Translations under genes and position numbers: made by a program
Source of the DNA: an uncultured Oscillibacter sp.
Lineage (GTDB): Bacteria > Bacillota > Clostridia > Oscillospirales > Oscillospiraceae
Assembly (NCBI GenBank): GCA_946183175.1
Contig: CAMHBH010000006.1
Location: 1 to 30,466, forward strand
Length of the DNA stretch: 30,466 nt
Reading direction: 5' to 3'
Shown: positions 30,151-30,466 of the stretch, in pieces
Layout: each line of letters opens with the position of its first letter
Numbering within the stretch: the stretch's first letter is position 1
The notes under the pieces: model-generated
Told to the model about the DNA's origin: nothing
The model's database searches: none
The model's input: the letters and a program-made list of their open reading frames with translations, nothing else

Positions 30151-30466
30151 TCAGGGAATCCCGTAAAGGCGTTTGCCGTTCTCCCATGCCGCGCGCGACA
30201 TTTCCTCCTCCGAAATGCCCTTCCATTCGGCCAGCTTGCGCACGATGAACGGTAAATTCCTGCTGTCGTTGCGCTTTCCCCGCATGGGCACCGGCGACAG
30301 GTACGGCGAATCGGTCTCCACGACAATCCGCTCCAGCGGCGTCACCGACACCACTTCGACGGCGCGGCGGGCGTTCGGGTACGTCACCGGGCCGTCGAAC
30401 CCCAGATACCAGCCGCGCCGCACGAGTTCGGCGGCCATTTCGGCGCTCCCCGAAAAGCAGTGGAAC
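30151..30466 (-). CDS. TatD-family metallohydrolase, N-terminal part beyond the window
   Basis: The frame is open to base 30466, so the gene begins outside the window; 104 residues up to the TGA at 30151-30153 are present. The metal-binding FHCFSG motif is at the very edge, followed by ETDSPYLSPVPMRGKRND and a normal C-terminus ending RLYGIP. TatD proteins are metal-dependent deoxyribonucleases. The 142-bp gap to zapA includes an imperfect hairpin with AT-rich arms (about 30100-30145) that may end this gene. It is likely independent of the zapA operon, which has its own promoter. Confidence 0.93.
   Translation of the reverse strand, partial: FHCFSGSAEMAAELVRRGWYLGFDGPVTYPNARRAVEVVSVTPLERIVVETDSPYLSPVPMRGKRNDSRNLPFIVRKLAEWKGISEEEMSRAAWENGKRLYGIP

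Overview
The window is a gene-dense chromosomal segment of a GC-rich, endospore-forming member of the Firmicutes, most like the gut Clostridia around Oscillospiraceae (inferred from gene content only). The evidence is a SpoVK-type AAA ATPase, a LysM-GH18 hydrolase of the spore-germination type, strong AGGAGG-like ribosome binding sites, several TTG/GTG starts, pheST, serS and parAB genes of clostridial type, and monoderm-style wall genes. I see no phage, transposon, CRISPR array, tRNA or rRNA gene. Nearly all genes lie on the minus strand; the exceptions are a two-gene tail at the left edge and the LysM-GH18 gene.

Layout, left to right. 1-1011 (+): end of an operon with a truncated coiled-coil protein and a free-standing TerY-C-like zinc-binding protein, closed by a terminator. 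1054-4696 (-): a YARHG/zinc-ribbon membrane protein, an AGCS sodium:amino-acid symporter, an XRE regulator with a membrane tail, and a PAP2-like membrane protein with a degenerate active site. 4765-6039 (+): LysM-GH18 hydrolase. 6096-8220 (-): NusG-domain-II protein, Gx (EetB-like) membrane protein and SpoVK ATPase in one operon. 8318-9688 (-): citrate synthase alone. 9907-14491 (-): polysaccharide deacetylase, pheS, pheT; PheT carries an insertion of about 100 residues. 14691-15827 (-): secreted CAP-domain protein. 16096-20397 (-): parA, parB, a membrane coiled-coil protein, serS, rsmG. 20465-20554: two identical parS-like sites flanking a terminator. 20543-22423 (-): GH13 amylase-type enzyme. 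22512-30008 (-): zapA, U32 peptidase, dut, maf, mreC, mreD and the class B PBP2, a division/elongation operon. 30151-30466 (-): C-terminal part of a TatD-type nuclease.

How it works together. The right half groups chromosome segregation (ParAB with parS), divisome stabilisation (ZapA) and lateral wall synthesis (MreC, MreD, PBP2), with housekeeping genes (serS, rsmG, dut, maf) sharing the transcripts. Five promoters have a -10 box preceded by TG, and four of them have an exact 17-bp spacer and TGC directly before the -10. Several transcripts end in hairpins of one sequence family (CTCCCCC...GGGGGAG).

The most striking signal is global: reading the whole window I find no GATC tetranucleotide at all in 30,466 bases, where roughly 110 would be expected at about 60% GC. 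The other palindromic tetramers are present and GTAC looks enriched. This suggests strong selection against GATC, for example by a GATC-directed nuclease or modification system elsewhere in the genome.
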